Positions 1 through 6,031 of a stretch of DNA of 6,282 bases are shown here, piece after piece; the stretch's first letter is position 1, and every line of letters starts with the position of its first letter. A program made the position numbers and the translations under genes. The stretch spans positions 1 to 6,282 of the forward strand of contig VGYW01000465.1 in the NCBI GenBank assembly GCA_016872875.1, given 5' to 3'. The notes under the pieces are model-generated. The model saw only the letters and a program-made list of their open reading frames with translations. It was not told the DNA's origin and made no database searches. This DNA comes from Planctomycetota bacterium. GTDB lineage: Bacteria > Planctomycetota > PUPC01 > DSUN01.

Positions 1-27
1 CAACGCCTTCAGACGCCGTGCATCCAT
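1..27 (-). CDS. 5' end of a gene truncated by the window edge (first nine codons)
   Basis: Only the start of this gene is in the window. Read on the minus strand from the ATG at 27-25 it gives MDARRLKAL and then runs off the edge. The case for a real start is the Shine-Dalgarno sequence GGAGAG seven bases before the ATG, together with the sigma-28-like promoter at 79-105, which would give a leader of roughly 45 bases. A second ATG at 23-21 lies out of frame with the first. Nine residues do not allow a family call. If the promoter is what it looks like, a role in flagellar motility or chemotaxis is the natural guess, but this is inference from the promoter only. Confidence 0.5.
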
Positions 28-78
28 GGTCGTTCTCTCCGGGGCTCTCTGGCCTGAAAACAGTCCCCCCGGAGTACT

Positions 79-105
79 TAATCGGGGAAATCCTCGAAAA
101 CTTTA
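79..105 (-). promoter_or_regulatory. Candidate sigma-28 (FliA/SigD-type) promoter
   Basis: On the minus strand TAAAGTTT (105-98) is followed by 11 bases and then CCCGATTA (86-79). The known sigma-28 consensus is TAAAGTTT, 11 bases, GCCGATAA. The -35 box therefore matches at 8 of 8 positions, the spacer is exact, and the -10 box matches at 6 of 8. Transcription would start near 72-74, about 45 bases before the ATG at 27. The -35 box begins on the TAA stop of the preceding small gene, so the promoter partly overlaps that gene's end. No comparable sigma-70 boxes with correct spacing were seen here. Confidence 0.55.
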
Positions 106-264
106 GGCCTTTTTTAGCGTTGTAGTGCTAGGATCGAGCGTCGGAAGGGGTTGCCTTCGCTTGCGCCCCAGAATCACCACCAGCGCTCTGGAGCCGTCGC
201 GCACCCGGGTGTTGGGGGGGAGTTTCACGGTTCCGTTCTCAACAACACCAGTGACCGTTCTCAT
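103..264 (-). CDS. Small DUF104/AF2212-like (antitoxin-type) protein, 53 aa
   Basis: The gene starts at ATG 264-262 and stops at TAA 105-103. A Shine-Dalgarno GAGGAG (279-274) lies nine bases upstream, and an in-frame GTG two codons earlier is too close to that site to be preferred. The first 32 residues, beginning MRTVTGVVENGTVKLP, follow the pattern of short DUF104/AF2212-type proteins: M-x-T-V-x-G-V-V-x-N-G-x-V-x-L-P, then a hydrophilic turn and a second hydrophobic strand (ALVVIL, residues 27-32). Such proteins are often annotated as antitoxins paired with PIN-domain toxins. The rest is a basic RKRR stretch and a Pro/Thr-rich tail, shorter than usual for the family. No toxin gene is adjacent inside the window, so an orphan antitoxin or an unrelated small beta protein remains possible. 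It has its own promoter at 310-338. Confidence 0.62.
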   Translation of the reverse strand: MRTVTGVVENGTVKLPPNTRVRDGSRALVVILGRKRRQPLPTLDPSTTTLKKA

Positions 265-309
265 GTGCACCGGCTCCTCTCACGGGGCTACGCCCTTGTT
301 CGTGATCGT

Positions 310-338
310 ATTCTACCACCCTGCTCCGGGGCATGCAA
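310..338 (-). promoter_or_regulatory. Candidate sigma-70 promoter (extended -10) for the small DUF104-like gene
   Basis: Reading the minus strand, TTGCAT (338-333) is followed by a 17-base spacer and TAGAAT (315-310). The -10 box matches the consensus at 5 of 6 positions and is preceded by TGG, giving an extended -10. The -35 box is weaker, matching only the TTG. The start site would fall near 301-304, leaving about 40 bases of leader before the ATG at 264. The promoter begins 19 bases after the radical SAM stop codon. Confidence 0.5.
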
Positions 339-356
339 GGCTGTTCATCGCGATGC

Positions 357-1331
357 TCACGCCCGCTCGAAGGGATGAGACTGCGTGAAGTCGGGCTGGT
401 AGGAGGACGGGCTGGCGAGGGCCTGGGTCCAGCCGCGCCAGAAGCCGAGGCGGTGGAGCTCGTCGAGGACCTCCTGGTATTCGTCGGGCCGGAGGCAGCG
501 GCCGAGGTGCGGGTGGCCGGCCACGGCGGGTGTGGGACGGTATTGCGCCATGAGGGAGACGTGGACGTCGGTGGAGAGGGTGTCGGCGATCCAGCGGAGG
601 CAGAGCTTGCTGTTCTCCACGTGGCCTGGGAGGACGAGGTGCCGGATGGTGAGGCCGCTCTCGACGTAGCCTGAGTCGGCGATGGCGAGGCGCGTGCCCT
701 TCTGGCGGAACATCTCGGCGATGGCCCTGGTGGCGACGGCCGGGTAGTCGGGCGCGTCGGAGTAGCGGGCAGCAAGCTCCGCATCCATATACTTAAGGTC
801 GGGCAGGTAGGCGTCAATCAGCCCATCGAGCGAGGCAAGGGTCTCCACGGTGTCGTAGGCGTTGGTGTTCATGACGAAGGCGGGCTTCGGCTGCCGGTCG
901 CGGAGGGCTGCGATGATGGCCTTCATCTGCGGGATGCAGTGGGAGGGCGAGACGAAGCCGACGGCGCCGACGCCGCGGCCGAGGGCCGCCTCGATGCAGC
1001 GGACGGCCTCCTCCAAAGAGAGCTGGCGCTCGATGATGGGGCCTTCGTTGCGGCTGATCTGGTGGTTCTGGCAGAAGACGCACTGCATGTTGCAGCGGGC
1101 GAAGAAGACGTTGGCGATGCCGTGCGGCCCGCAGATGGGGGGCTCTTCGCCGCGATGGGTGCAGATGGCGCCGAGGGCGAAGCCGGTGCCTGAGCGGCAG
1201 TAGCCGAGCTGCCCCTCGGCCCGGCGCGCGCCGCAGCGGCGAGGACACAGCGTGCAGGCGCCAGCCCCTTCGAGCGGTGAGGGGATGAGTGGATGGATGG
1301 ATGAAAGGAACTGGGGGGTTCTGTCATTCAT
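357..1331 (-). CDS. PflX-like radical SAM protein (COG1313 type)
   Basis: This is a 324-residue radical SAM enzyme if started at ATG 1331-1329. The SAM-binding 4Fe-4S motif CX3CX2C is C80, C84 and C87 (CNMQCVFC). Ahead of it lies the second cysteine cluster typical of the PflX group, C26, C29, C33 and C45, in a CTLCPRRC...GYCRSG context. Later family features include FVSPSH, NTNAYD, LPDLKYMD, the GLTIRHLVLPGH segment and LMAQYRP near the C-terminus. The group is often named pyruvate formate-lyase activating enzyme homologue, but its substrate is not established and no glycyl-radical enzyme gene is nearby. The start is poorly defined. An in-frame stop lies just upstream, so only GTG 1343 or ATG 1331 can serve. 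Both lie in an octamer repeat, there is no convincing Shine-Dalgarno site, and the first ~20 residues are repeat-encoded and not conserved-looking. The gap to yebC is 31-43 bases, so co-transcription and possibly coupling are likely. Confidence 0.93.
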   Translation of the reverse strand: MNDRTPQFLSSIHPLIPSPLEGAGACTLCPRRCGARRAEGQLGYCRSGTGFALGAICTHRGEEPPICGPHGIANVFFARCNMQCVFCQNHQISRNEGPIIERQLSLEEAVRCIEAALGRGVGAVGFVSPSHCIPQMKAIIAALRDRQPKPAFVMNTNAYDTVETLASLDGLIDAYLPDLKYMDAELAARYSDAPDYPAVATRAIAEMFRQKGTRLAIADSGYVESGLTIRHLVLPGHVENSKLCLRWIADTLSTDVHVSLMAQYRPTPAVAGHPHLGRCLRPDEYQEVLDELHRLGFWRGWTQALASPSSYQPDFTQSHPFERA

Positions 1332-1368
1332 CCACTCATCCACTCATCCACCCATCCATTCATCCACC
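1283..1368. repeat. Octamer tandem repeat forming an inverted repeat at the yebC/radical SAM junction
   Basis: On the plus strand 1325-1368 is about five and a half degenerate copies of an 8-base unit (CATTCATC, CACTCATC twice, CACCCATC, CATTCATC, CACC). At 1283-1303 the same motif appears in the opposite sense (GGATGAGT, then GGATG repeats). Positions 1283-1299 pair with 1325-1341 at 16 of 17 positions, around a 25-base loop. The structure spans the intergenic spacer just after the yebC stop and the first codons of the radical SAM gene, whose candidate ATG (1331-1329) is inside the stem. Confidence 0.85.
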
Positions 1369-1374
1369 TGCCTG

Positions 1375-2115
1375 CTATTCCTTGGCCGCGGCGAGGTCGG
1401 CGGGCACATCGAGGTTGGTGTAGACGTTCTGCACGTCGTCGTGGTCTTCGAGCTCTTCGAGGAGTGCGAGGGCCTTCGTGGCGTGGTCGCCTTCGAGCTT
1501 GATGAGGGTCTGGGGGAGGCGGGTTAGCTCGGCGACTCCCAGGGTGAGGCCCTTTTCGAGGAGTGCCTTCTTGACCTTGTGGTACTCTGTGGGCGCGGTG
1601 GTGATCTCGTAGGTGCCGTCGGTCTTCACCATGTCGTCGGCGCCGGCGTTGATGGCGAGCTCCATCAGGTCGTCCTCGCCGACGGCGTCGGCGGACACGG
1701 TGAGGAGGCCCTTGGCTTCGAACATCCAGGCGACGGAGCCTTCCATTTTGCCGCCGCGCTGGGAGAAGATCTTGCGTAGCTCGGCGGAGGTGCGGTTGCG
1801 GCTGTCGGTGAGGACCTCGACGAGGATTGCGATGCCGTGGGGGCCGTAGCCCTCGTAGGTGAGGCGTTCGTAGGTGACGCCGGGCAGTTCGCCCGTGCCG
1901 CGCTTGATGGCGCGCTCGATGTTGTCCCTGGGCACGTTGGCCGCCTTGGCCGCGTCCACGGCCGCGCGGAGCGAGTAGTTGGCGTCCAGGTCGCCGCCCC
2001 CGGTCTGCGCCGCCATGATGATGTCCTTGGCGAGCTTTGAGAAGAGCTTGCCCTTCTTGGCGTCGGTGGCCGCCTTCTTGTGCTTGATCGTCGCCCAATG
2101 CGAATGGCCGGACAT
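1375..2115 (-). CDS. yebC: YebC/PmpR family regulator or translation factor
   Basis: The 246-residue product matches the YebC/TACO1 family along its whole length, and the usual family size is 240-250. The N-terminal signature MSGHSHWATIKHKKAATDAK is followed by KGKLFSKLAKDI, NVPRDNIERAIKRG, the conserved YEGYGPHG-AILVEVLTDSRNRT segment, GSVAWMFE and the C-terminal EDHDDVQNVYTNLD. The family has been described as DNA-binding transcriptional regulators. More recent work assigns members a role at the ribosome, relieving stalls at proline-rich stretches; which applies here cannot be told. The start is secure, with AGGAGG (2128-2123) seven bases before ATG 2115. The gene is not beside ruvC/ruvA/ruvB, its common neighbours. 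It lies between the TPR gene (206-base gap) and the radical SAM gene, and I found no promoter of its own. Confidence 0.97.
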   Translation of the reverse strand: MSGHSHWATIKHKKAATDAKKGKLFSKLAKDIIMAAQTGGGDLDANYSLRAAVDAAKAANVPRDNIERAIKRGTGELPGVTYERLTYEGYGPHGIAILVEVLTDSRNRTSAELRKIFSQRGGKMEGSVAWMFEAKGLLTVSADAVGEDDLMELAINAGADDMVKTDGTYEITTAPTEYHKVKKALLEKGLTLGVAELTRLPQTLIKLEGDHATKALALLEELEDHDDVQNVYTNLDVPADLAAAKE

Positions 2116-2151
2116 TTCGGAGCCTCCTGGGAACTTGTGGGGGAGGACGGA

Positions 2152-2183
2152 CGAAGCTGCGGGTCAGGGTCGCCGCAGCTTCG
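2152..2183. other. 11-bp perfect hairpin in the yebC leader
   Basis: CGAAGCTGCGG (2152-2162) pairs perfectly with CCGCAGCTTCG (2173-2183) around a 10-base loop. It lies 24 bases upstream of the yebC Shine-Dalgarno site, in the TPR-yebC gap. On the minus strand no T-run follows it (GTCCGTCCTCC), so it does not look like an intrinsic terminator. It could be a processing or mRNA-stability stem, or another palindromic repeat unit. Confidence 0.6.
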
Positions 2184-2224
2184 CGCGCGACCAGTCCCTC
2201 GGAGGCGGCTTTCGGTGGGTCAGA

Positions 2225-2294
2225 GAGTTCGTAGTGCGGGCTTCAGCCCGTATCTGGGCAGCAAGAGACGGCCTGAAGGCCGCACTACGAACTC
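2225..2294. repeat. REP doublet (REPIN/BIME-like palindrome), copy 1
   Basis: The 70-base element lies between the TPR and yebC genes. Outer arms 2225-2239 and 2280-2294 are a perfect 15-bp inverted repeat. Inside are two hairpins: CGGGC-TTCA-GCCCG (2237-2250) and CGGCC-TGAA-GGCCG (2269-2282), separated by an 18-base spacer. Each half is a unit beginning with GTAG (2231-2234; CTAC 2285-2288 on the other side) directly outside its hairpin. GTAG at the foot of a hairpin is the hallmark of REP sequences recognised by RAYT (TnpA-REP) transposases. A related, opposite-facing copy is at 5924-6031. In the four-gene mRNA it would fold as a strong stem. Confidence 0.85.
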
Positions 2295-2321
2295 CCGCTT
2301 CATTGGGCTGAAGTGTTGCCC

Positions 2322-4916
2322 TCATGGCTTGGAGCCCTTTTCGGGGGCGTCCTTGGGCTGGGTGGCCTTGAGCTTTTCGGCCACGCCCTCGATGTCGGGG
2401 TCGAGGACGAGGGCGCGGGTCCAGGCCTCGCGTGCCTCGTGGAGCTTTCCGAGCTTGTGGTAGGCGTCGCCGAGGTGGTCGCGGATGACGGCGTCCTCCT
2501 CGTATTGGAGGGCGCGGAGGAGGAGCTTGAGGGCCTCGCCGTGCTTGCCCTGCATGAAGTAGGCCCAGCCGAGGCTGTCGAGGTAGGCGCCGTTGAGCGG
2601 CTCCTGAATGAGGGCCTTCTTGACGAGCTCGGCGGCCTGGTCGAGGTTCTTGTTGCGTTCGGCGTAGAAGTAGCCGAGGTGGTTGAGGACGGCGGGGTTG
2701 TTCGGCTCGGCCTTGTGGGTTTCGAGGAGGACCTTTTCGCTGTCGTCGTAGCGCTTGAGGTCGTCGAGGAGCGAGGCGTAGGCGAGGCGGTAGTCGGCCC
2801 GCTTGGCCGCAGGGGCGAGCGCGATGGCCTTCTGGATGGTGTCGAGGGCCTTCGTGTGGTCCTTCTCGCCGCCGTGGAGGCCGGCGAGGTCGCGGTAGAT
2901 TCCGGCCTTGTGGGTAGGGGTGCCGCGTCCCTCGCGCTCGAGGGCGGCGAGGGCGTCGGTGAGGAGGCCGATGGCCTTGAGCTTGTTCTGCCGGCCGAGG
3001 TCGGGCTGGCCCGAGCGCGCCTGTGCCACGCCGAGGCGGTAGAGGATGCGTGCCTGTGCCTCGCCGACCTTGGCGGCGTCGAGGTGGCTCTTGTAGTGGG
3101 CGGCGGCGCGAGCCCAGTCGCCCAGGGTCTGGTAGCCTTGGCCGAGGTGGAGGTGGATGATGGCGTGCTTGGGGTCGAGCTTGATGGCCTCCAGGAAGTG
3201 CTCGATGGCGGGCTTGGGCCGGTTGCGCAGGAGCTCGGCCTCGCCGAGCTGGGCCTGGATGGCGGCCTTGGCCGAGTCGTTCCTCGCCGCCTCGGCGGTG
3301 TCGAGGAGGAGCTTTCTCGCCCGCGCGCGGGCGGCGTCGGCCTGCTCCAGTTGGCCGGCCGACTCCAGGCAGGTGGCGGCCTCGAAGAGTGCGCCGGCGG
3401 CGGCGAACGACTTCGGCTCCTTCTCGACGAACCGCTGGAGCGTGGCGGCGGCCTCGGCCCAGTTCTGCACGCGCTTGTAGGCGGCGGCCAGGAGGAGGAG
3501 CTTCCGGGGGTCGGCAGGGTCGAGCTGCTGGGCGACGATGAGGTAGCTGAGGGCCTTGTCGGGCTTCTTGTCCGCGTAGTAGAGCTCGGCAAGGGTCATG
3601 TGTATCTGGACCTCCGCGGGGCGGCTCTGGGTCTTGCCGATGGCGCGGGCGAGGAGGTCGAATGCCTGCTTCTTGCGTTCGGCGGCGGGCTGGGCCTTGC
3701 CGAGCTGTTCGTAGGCCTCGCCGAGCTCGAAGGCGGCCTCGGCGTCGGCCGGGCCGAGCTCCTTGTTCTTGAGGAGCTCTTCGAGGACGGCGGCCGCTTT
3801 GTCCCACTGGTAAAGCTCGGAATAGCAGTCGGCCACGCGGCGGAGGAGGTCGCGGCGCTTGGGGGAGGCGGCGATGGCCTTGCGGAAGGTCTCGGCCGCC
3901 TTCTCCATCTCCTCGTGCCTGACGTAGAGGCCCGCGAGGTAGATCAGGTCATCGGTCGGCGATGCCTTGTGGTCTTCGAGGATTTTCAGCCGCCACTCGA
4001 TGGCCTTCGGGAGGTTGCCCATGTCCTCGAAGTGGTCGGCGAGGAACTCCTTCTGGAGCGCGGTCCGCTCGGAGGCGAGCGCGGCGGCGCGTTCGAGGGT
4101 TCGGAGCATGTCGTCGTCGCGCCCCGCGGCCTGGTAGGCGAGGGAGAGGGCTTCGAGGGTGGCGGGGTCGTTGGAGTTGGCGGCGGCGGCCTCGCTCTGG
4201 CGGATGGCCTCGGCGCGGTCGGCCTCGGTGAGCTGGGCGTAGGCGGCCGCCACGTCGCTCGTGTTCGCCTCGTCGCCCTGGGTGCGGCGGACCACCTCTC
4301 GGAAGCTGGCGAGCGCGGCGCCGTAGAGCTTCTCCTTGAGCTGGAGCGTGCCGAGCGAGAGATACGCCTTCCGGCTGCGATAGCCGCAGTCCACCAGGAA
4401 GCTGTACCACTTGATGGCGTTCTTGTGGTCGTTCTGGCGCTCGTAGATCCATGCGATGCGCTGGACGAGTCCCTCGTGGTTCCTAGGGCGGTCGGCGGCC
4501 TTCGCGGCGGCCTCGAGTTGGTCGAGCGCCTTGTCCTTCTCATTCAGGGCGTTGTAGACGAAGGCCAGGGTCTCGTGCGCCGTGCCGTTCTGGGGGTCGA
4601 GCTCGAGCGAGCGCTTGAGGTGCTCGAGCGCCTCCTTGTTCTTCCCCAGGCGGTAGTAGCAGTAGCCCAGGTCGAAGAGCACGCCGGACGAGTCCTTGTC
4701 GAACTCCAGCACCTTCTTGAACCGCTCGATGGCGTCGGCGTATCTCTCCTGGATCTTGAGTTGGGTGGCCTCCATGAAGAGCACCTGGGCCTCCGGCGGC
4801 AGCTCGCGGGCGCGCTCCGTGGGCGCCTCGCCGGCCACGGCCGACGCGCCCGCCAGCACCACCGCCATCGCTCTCGTGAAATCGCAAATCGCAAATCGCA
4901 AATCGCAAATCTTCAT
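2322..4916 (-). CDS. Large exported tetratricopeptide-repeat (TPR) protein
   Basis: This 864-residue protein consists almost wholly of TPR units with the usual small and aromatic positions. Clear ones are near residues 43-76, 77-110 ([20 protein letters not shown]), 111-144, 435-468, 551-584, 585-617, 741-775, 776-807 and 808-842, with degenerate helical repeats between. TPR arrays are protein-binding scaffolds; no catalytic domain is visible, so its specific role is unknown. The start at ATG 4916 overlaps the hisG stop as ATGA, which favours translational coupling. Residues 1-15 are charged and partly encoded by a heptamer repeat. Residues 16-28 ([13 protein letters not shown]) form a short hydrophobic segment ending in AVA before GE, so together they can act as a signal peptide. 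The alternative ATG 4868 (MAVVLAG) would lack a basic n-region and has only a badly spaced GAGAG. The C-terminus ends in a charged Lys/Pro/Gly tail. Periplasmic location is inferred. Confidence 0.93.
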   Translation of the reverse strand: MKICDLRFAICDFTRAMAVVLAGASAVAGEAPTERARELPPEAQVLFMEATQLKIQERYADAIERFKKVLEFDKDSSGVLFDLGYCYYRLGKNKEALEHLKRSLELDPQNGTAHETLAFVYNALNEKDKALDQLEAAAKAADRPRNHEGLVQRIAWIYERQNDHKNAIKWYSFLVDCGYRSRKAYLSLGTLQLKEKLYGAALASFREVVRRTQGDEANTSDVAAAYAQLTEADRAEAIRQSEAAAANSNDPATLEALSLAYQAAGRDDDMLRTLERAAALASERTALQKEFLADHFEDMGNLPKAIEWRLKILEDHKASPTDDLIYLAGLYVRHEEMEKAAETFRKAIAASPKRRDLLRRVADCYSELYQWDKAAAVLEELLKNKELGPADAEAAFELGEAYEQLGKAQPAAERKKQAFDLLARAIGKTQSRPAEVQIHMTLAELYYADKKPDKALSYLIVAQQLDPADPRKLLLLAAAYKRVQNWAEAAATLQRFVEKEPKSFAAAGALFEAATCLESAGQLEQADAARARARKLLLDTAEAARNDSAKAAIQAQLGEAELLRNRPKPAIEHFLEAIKLDPKHAIIHLHLGQGYQTLGDWARAAAHYKSHLDAAKVGEAQARILYRLGVAQARSGQPDLGRQNKLKAIGLLTDALAALEREGRGTPTHKAGIYRDLAGLHGGEKDHTKALDTIQKAIALAPAAKRADYRLAYASLLDDLKRYDDSEKVLLETHKAEPNNPAVLNHLGYFYAERNKNLDQAAELVKKALIQEPLNGAYLDSLGWAYFMQGKHGEALKLLLRALQYEEDAVIRDHLGDAYHKLGKLHEAREAWTRALVLDPDIEGVAEKLKATQPKDAPEKGSKP
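4879..4911. repeat. Heptanucleotide tandem repeat in the 5' end of the TPR gene
   Basis: The plus strand carries four exact copies of AAATCGC (4879-4906) plus AAATC, i.e. GCGATTT on the coding strand. If the TPR gene starts at ATG 4916, three units (21 bases) encode seven residues, giving [11 protein letters not shown]. Because 7 is not divisible by 3, gain or loss of one unit would shift the frame of that start. The tract begins two bases inside the hisG stop codon, so it fills the junction between the two genes. Confidence 0.9.
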
Positions 4917-5782
4917 GGGATGATCTTATTCAGTGGCAGCTCGATGATGCCCTCTGCCCCGGCGCGCTTGAGCTCGGGGATGAGGCGCCGCACAACGCTC
5001 TCGTCCACGATCGTCTCCAGGGCGTACCAGCCCTCCTCGGAGAGCCTTGAGATGGTGGGCTTTCGGAGCGCGGGCAGGATGGCGCACACCGCCGGGAGGC
5101 TCGCCTCGGCCACGTTGAGCTTGAGGCAGACCTTCTCGCGCGCCACGATGGCGCCCTCGACGAGCATGTGGATGCTCTCGACCTTCGCGCGCTTCCAGGC
5201 GTCCGCCCAGGCCTGGCGGTTCGCGATCAGCACCGTCACCGACTCCATCACGGTGTCCACGATGCGCAGCTTGTTGGCGCGCAGGCTCGAACCCGTCTCC
5301 GTCAGCTCCACGATCGCGTCCACGAGGTTCGCCTTGGCCTCCGTGGCGCCCCAGGAGAACTCCACGCGGGCCTCCACCCCCTTGCCCGCCAGGTACTTGC
5401 GCGTGGTGTTCACCAGCTCGGTGGCGATGAGCTTGCCCTGGAGGTCCTCGGCCCGCTGCACGGGGGAGGCCTCGGGCACGGCGAGCACCCAGCGCACCGG
5501 GGTGAGGCGCTGCTTGGCGTAGACCAGCTCGCCCACCTCCACAACGTCCGCGTCGTTCTCCGCCACCCAGTCGCGCCCGGTCAGCCCGGCGTCGAGCACC
5601 CCGTCCTGCACGTAGCGCGCCATCTCCTGCGCGCGGAACAGCACGAGGTTCAGCTCCGGGTCATCCACGGTCGGGAAGTACGAGCGGCTCCCGCAGGCGA
5701 GGCGGAAGCCCGCCTTCGACATCAGCTCGAAGGTCGCCTCCTGAAGGCTCCCTTTCGGCAATCCCAGCACCAGCTTCGCCAT
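4913..5782 (-). CDS. hisG: ATP phosphoribosyltransferase, long form
   Basis: HisG condenses ATP with PRPP to phosphoribosyl-ATP, the first committed and feedback-controlled step of histidine synthesis, in the cytoplasm. The 289-residue product opens with the family motif LGLPKGSLQ (residues 6-14). It has GLTGRDW at 66-72 and the PRPP-loop region [18 protein letters not shown] at 155-172. After about residue 213 comes the C-terminal regulatory domain that defines the long form, with [12 protein letters not shown] and the end [14 protein letters not shown]; that domain usually binds histidine as inhibitor, so HisZ is not needed. The start [13 protein letters not shown] at 5782 is chosen because the open frame further upstream, to 5848, contains the promoter -10 box. 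The Shine-Dalgarno site is weak (AGGG). No other his gene is in the window. Its stop overlaps the TPR start. Confidence 0.97.
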   Translation of the reverse strand: MAKLVLGLPKGSLQEATFELMSKAGFRLACGSRSYFPTVDDPELNLVLFRAQEMARYVQDGVLDAGLTGRDWVAENDADVVEVGELVYAKQRLTPVRWVLAVPEASPVQRAEDLQGKLIATELVNTTRKYLAGKGVEARVEFSWGATEAKANLVDAIVELTETGSSLRANKLRIVDTVMESVTVLIANRQAWADAWKRAKVESIHMLVEGAIVAREKVCLKLNVAEASLPAVCAILPALRKPTISRLSEEGWYALETIVDESVVRRLIPELKRAGAEGIIELPLNKIIP

Positions 5783-5838
5783 CCTTGGCCCTGACCTCGC
5801 GCGCTCAGCAGTTCCAGCCGTCCATAGAGGAACACCTA

Positions 5839-5867
5839 ATGATACCAACTTCGCCAGGGACCATCAA
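5839..5867 (-). promoter_or_regulatory. Sigma-70-type promoter for hisG
   Basis: On the minus strand TTGATG (5867-5862) is followed by 17 bases and TATCAT (5844-5839). The boxes match the consensus at 4 of 6 and 5 of 6, and TGG immediately precedes the -10, giving an extended -10. Initiation near 5830-5832 would leave a leader of about 50 bases before ATG 5782. The upstream edge is only 12 bases from the large nested palindrome at 5880-6078. The leader contains no run of histidine codons. Confidence 0.6.
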
Positions 5868-5923
5868 GCGTAATTTCGGGCGCGCTGTGATGCCTCAGTG
5901 ACGGGTGGCGGGAGGGCTCCTTC

Positions 5924-6031
5924 GTTCGTAGTGCGGCCTTGAGGCCATCTCTGGGTAGCACCGCCGTCCCGGCGGCACGGGGCCAGCGGGACGCTGGCGC
6001 TACGGGACGGGCTGAAGCCCGCACTACGAAC
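5924..6031. repeat. REP doublet copy 2, interrupted by a second doublet
   Basis: Outer arms GTTCGTAGTGCGG (5924-5936) and its reverse complement (6019-6031) are a perfect 13-bp match and share their sequence with the copy at 2225-2294. Its two hairpins are GGCC-TTGA-GGCC (5935-5946) and CGGGC-TGAA-GCCCG (6008-6021). GTAG heads are at 5928-5931 and, on the other strand, 6027-6024. Judged by which side carries the GGGC and which the GGCC stem, this copy faces the opposite way to the first. Where copy 1 has a short central spacer, this one carries an additional pair of hairpins. Confidence 0.85.
5955..6003. repeat. Second-family REP doublet nested inside copy 2
   Basis: GTAGC (5955-5959) and GCTAC (5999-6003) bound two hairpins: CCGCC-GTCCC-GGCGG (5961-5975) and GCCAGC-GGGAC-GCTGGC (5982-5998). 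The stems differ from the host doublet, but the layout is the same: a GTAG head, a hairpin, and a second unit in inverted orientation. The two 5-base loops, GTCCC and GGGAC, are exact reverse complements. Confidence 0.8.

Noticed and set aside
125..388. Plus-strand open frames at 125-388 and 151-378
   Set aside because: They are antisense to the better-supported minus-strand small gene, its promoter and the end of the radical SAM gene, and show no ribosome-binding site or recognisable motif.
1325..1368. CRISPR-like repeat array
   Set aside because: The units are contiguous 8-base repeats with no spacers; the heptamer tract at 4879-4911 is rejected for the same reason.
2152..2183. Hairpin as an intrinsic terminator between the TPR and yebC genes
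   Set aside because: No T-run follows the stem on the minus strand, and yebC has no visible promoter of its own downstream of it.
2164..3807. Minus-strand open frame of 547 codons overlapping the TPR gene in another frame
   Set aside because: The translation is Arg/Pro-rich low complexity typical of a frame-shifted reading of GC-rich coding DNA, and its end simply translates the REP doublet.
2313..5522. Plus-strand open frame of 1069 codons antisense to the TPR gene and hisG
   Set aside because: It is a Gly/Val/Glu/Leu-rich shadow produced by GC-rich codon use on the minus strand. It has no family motifs, and the minus strand encodes clear HisG and TPR proteins across the same bases.
5805..5825. 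Tiny frame in the hisG leader (MDGWNC) as a his attenuation leader peptide
   Set aside because: It contains no histidine codons and no terminator hairpin with a T-run follows.
4913..5848. Longer hisG starting at 5848
   Set aside because: The extra 22 residues precede the conserved [13 protein letters not shown] start, are not HisG-like, and overlap the -10 box of the proposed promoter.
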